In this document: positions 4,847-6,541 of the stretch, piece by piece
Position numbering within the stretch: position 1 is the stretch's first letter
Layout of the letters: each line of letters begins with the position of its first letter
The notes under the pieces: generated by a model
Seen by the model: only the letters and a program-made list of their open reading frames with translations
Told to the model about the DNA's origin: nothing
The model's database searches: none
Source: Lachnospiraceae bacterium
GTDB taxonomy: Bacteria; Bacillota_A; Clostridia; Lachnospirales; Lachnospiraceae
Direction: 5' to 3'
Assembly: GCA_017435025.1 (NCBI GenBank)
Contig: JAFSFU010000117.1
Location: 1 to 6,541 of the forward strand
Length of the DNA: 6,541 nt
Made by a program: the position numbers and the translations under genes

Positions 4847-6340
4847 CTACTGCGCAAGAAGCTCTCTCACTTTTTCCGGTGTATACACTACCTGTGTCAA
4901 GCGATCCACCTCAATCTGATAGAGCGCATTCGCCACCATATGCTCCGCAGCCTGCTCCAGTTCACGGATACCGCTGGTATTGGCAAAGTGCTCCACAAGC
5001 GCATCCAGTGCATCTTCCGGAATCACCAGCTCATCTGCCTTTAATCCCATGCGTTTGATCACTTTTGGAAGTGCATATTTAGAAAAGATTACCTTTTTCT
5101 CTTCCGCAGAATAATCCGGAATTTCAATCACGGCAAAACGAGACATGAGCGGCGCACTGATCTGGCTCTTATCATTGGCTGTCGCGATCGGATAAACACC
5201 ACTGGTCGGGATCATACACTCCATATAGTTGTCTGTAAATCCAATATTATCCAATAAAGTCAGCAATACATCCGCCGGATTTCCGTTTCCTTTTCCGGAT
5301 GCAGCTTTGTCTAACTCATTGATGATAAATACCAGATTGGATTCACCAGCCATGGAAAACGCCTCCATGATAATGCCCGGTTTTGCGTTGGAATAAATAC
5401 GGGAACTGCCGGTCAGCTGTTCCGGATCGTTAATGGAGCTCATATCCAAAGTTGTCCACGGCAGCTTTAAAATGCGGGCCACCGCATACGCAATCTGGGA
5501 TTTACCGATTCCCGCCGGTCCGATCAAAAGAATTCCGTAAGCCGGAAGCGTGTGGGTACGGTTAATCTGGATGATCGTCTCCATAATACGCTGTTTTACC
5601 TTCTCCAGACCATACAATTCTTCATCCAGAATCCGACGTGCCTCCACCGGATCAATGGATTCAAAATAATTGTTTCTCCACTGGATATTCATCATAATAG
5701 AAAGCGCACGCTGCGCATGGCGGCGTTCTTCCTGCGTCACCTCATGGGAGTGAGCCACAGCCAGATTTCTTCTTGCCCAGAGACGAATATTCTCCGGCAG
5801 TGTCTTACCGGCACATGTCATAAAATCGGAAATCGTCTGCAGACTGGTGACTTTCATATCATCTCCGCAATCATCTGCCTCAACCACTTCCTCTTCCTCG
5901 GTCGGTGCATCGCTGGCAAGCAGACGTTCGATCATATACTGCAGGAAACCATCCTCCGCAGATAATTTCGCGCGACCTCCCATCGGTCCCATCGCCATCT
6001 CTCGAATCTGGTACACTGCATAACCATCTTCGTGGTTCTCACCGGTCAGACGAATATTGATATGATTCTTTCCAAGCCATTTCAAAAGTTCCACAAAACG
6101 GGCATCAACTTTTAAAATATCGGCGCTGAACACGCCGTCTTCCTCTTTAAAATCGAAAGCTGTCTTCTTATTCTGGTTTGCAAAGGTTCCCCAGGAAAGA
6201 TGATTCCATTTTCTCTTGCTGTTATCCAAAACCAAAATCGGTTTTTCAGGGGTCGCAGTCCGTTCACTGGACTGGAACGTTGTATACGTACAGATAAATT
6301 CTTCTGTCTTTGGTGTATCACTAAAATCAAATACCGGCAT
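4847..6340 (-). CDS. Lon-like AAA+ ATPase without protease domain
   Basis: This is a 497-residue soluble protein. Residues 1 to about 225 form an unrecognised N-terminal region with an acidic linker (148-161). From about 231 the sequence follows the Lon AAA+ module closely: ARRILDEELYGLEKVKQRI (234-252) leads into Walker A GPAGIGKS (274-281), sensor 1 Asn389 (ATAND), a candidate arginine finger Arg401 (PLMSRF) and sensor 2 Arg459 (SGIRELE). The protein ends at 497 with no Lon Ser-Lys protease domain, and no Lon N-terminal domain is evident. Walker B reads VFIINELDK, so the Mg-binding Asp of DE is Asn341; Glu342 is kept. I chose the ATG at 6340 because AAAGGAG lies 6 nt upstream; an ATG 17 codons earlier falls at the predicted transcription start and has no such site. 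It is probably a chaperone or remodelling ATPase rather than a protease. Partners unknown. Confidence 0.85.
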   Translation of the reverse strand: MPVFDFSDTPKTEEFICTYTTFQSSERTATPEKPILVLDNSKRKWNHLSWGTFANQNKKTAFDFKEEDGVFSADILKVDARFVELLKWLGKNHINIRLTGENHEDGYAVYQIREMAMGPMGGRAKLSAEDGFLQYMIERLLASDAPTEEEEVVEADDCGDDMKVTSLQTISDFMTCAGKTLPENIRLWARRNLAVAHSHEVTQEERRHAQRALSIMMNIQWRNNYFESIDPVEARRILDEELYGLEKVKQRIMETIIQINRTHTLPAYGILLIGPAGIGKSQIAYAVARILKLPWTTLDMSSINDPEQLTGSSRIYSNAKPGIIMEAFSMAGESNLVFIINELDKAASGKGNGNPADVLLTLLDNIGFTDNYMECMIPTSGVYPIATANDKSQISAPLMSRFAVIEIPDYSAEEKKVIFSKYALPKVIKRMGLKADELVIPEDALDALVEHFANTSGIRELEQAAEHMVANALYQIEVDRLTQVVYTPEKVRELLAQ

Positions 6341-6396
6341 GTGTTTGCTCCTTTGTATATGCAATATTAGCCGTTCTTGCTGGCCGATCATGTATA

Positions 6397-6424
6397 ATTA
6401 TACCGAGAATCGACAATTTTTCAA
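6397..6424 (-). promoter_or_regulatory. Predicted sigma-A promoter of the AAA+ ATPase gene
   Basis: On the minus strand -35 TTGAAA (6419-6424) and a perfect -10 TATAAT (6397-6402) are separated by 16 bp. Transcription would start near 6390, giving a leader of about 50 nt to the ATG at 6340. This independently argues against the upstream ATG at 6391. It follows directly after the terminator of the preceding gene. Confidence 0.75.
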
Positions 6425-6433
6425 GTGATGATT

Positions 6434-6478
6434 CAAAAAACAAAAGCCATTAAACATGTTTCTGTTCAATGACTTTTG
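6434..6478 (-). terminator. Rho-independent terminator of the gene at the right edge
   Basis: In minus-strand RNA, arms 6463-6478 and 6441-6456 form an unbroken 16-bp stem (two G-U pairs) around a 6-nt loop, followed by UUUUUU. On the plus strand the same positions give two mismatches and no T run, so direction is clear. It separates the right-edge gene from the AAA+ gene. Confidence 0.9.
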
Positions 6479-6497
6479 TCTTAGCATTTATATTATT

Positions 6498-6541
6498 TTA
6501 CCAGTGAATATCTGCGCCGCCCTCAACATGAATGTGCTGAC
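6498..6541 (-). CDS. C-terminal fragment of unidentified protein at right edge
   Basis: The minus-strand terminator at 6434-6478 implies a gene ending just before it. The likeliest frame gives the last 13 residues QHIHVEGGADIHW and a TAA stop 20 nt before the hairpin. A second frame stays open to a TAA at 6488-6490 and cannot be excluded. Too little is visible to assign a family. Confidence 0.45.
   Translation of the reverse strand, partial: QHIHVEGGADIHW

Noticed and set aside
6341..6391. Seventeen extra N-terminal codons for the AAA+ protein from an ATG at 6391
   Set aside because: No ribosome binding site precedes it and it coincides with the predicted transcription start; the ATG at 6340 has AAAGGAG at ideal spacing.
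1..6541. CRISPR arrays, insertion sequences, tRNA or rRNA genes, phage or toxin-antitoxin modules
   Set aside because: No direct-repeat arrays, terminal inverted repeats, transposase-like proteins or tRNA-like folds were seen; the window is accounted for by the listed genes.

Overview
The window looks like the chromosome of a low-to-moderate GC Clostridia-type Firmicute, plausibly Lachnospiraceae. The grounds are near-consensus sigma-A promoters, strong AGGAGG-type ribosome binding sites, hairpin-plus-U-tract terminators and the protein families present. The taxon is inference; no rRNA or other marker gene is in view. Every gene lies on the minus strand, so transcription runs right to left. 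Intergenic spaces are short, the longest being about 180 bp.

In transcription order: (1) the last codons of an unidentified gene at the right edge, closed by a strong terminator; (2) a stand-alone AAA+ ATPase whose ATPase module resembles Lon but which has no protease domain; (3) a short-chain dehydrogenase/reductase (SDR) with its own strong promoter, then a small acidic protein of unknown function; (4) a SorC/LsrR-type sugar-responsive regulator with its own promoter and terminator; (5) a tightly packed operon dhaL-dhaK-lsrF-like, encoding the two subunits of a dihydroxyacetone-kinase-type ketose kinase and a class I aldolase/thiolase closely resembling LsrF of autoinducer-2 breakdown. The aldolase runs off the left edge.

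The most interesting unit is regulator plus operon. The gene set suggests a ketose or diketone is phosphorylated by the DhaK/DhaL pair and cleaved by the LsrF-like enzyme, with the LsrR-like protein sensing a phosphorylated intermediate. This parallels the Lsr pathway, with a DhaKL kinase where LsrK (FGGY family) would be. A 14-bp quasi-palindrome, TTnACATTTGTnAA, occurs four times in 1.2 kb: on the -35 box of the regulator promoter, in the spacer of the operon promoter, in the operon leader, and at the regulator stop codon. It is a good candidate for the regulator's operator, implying autoregulation and possibly looping. The true substrate cannot be read from the sequence.
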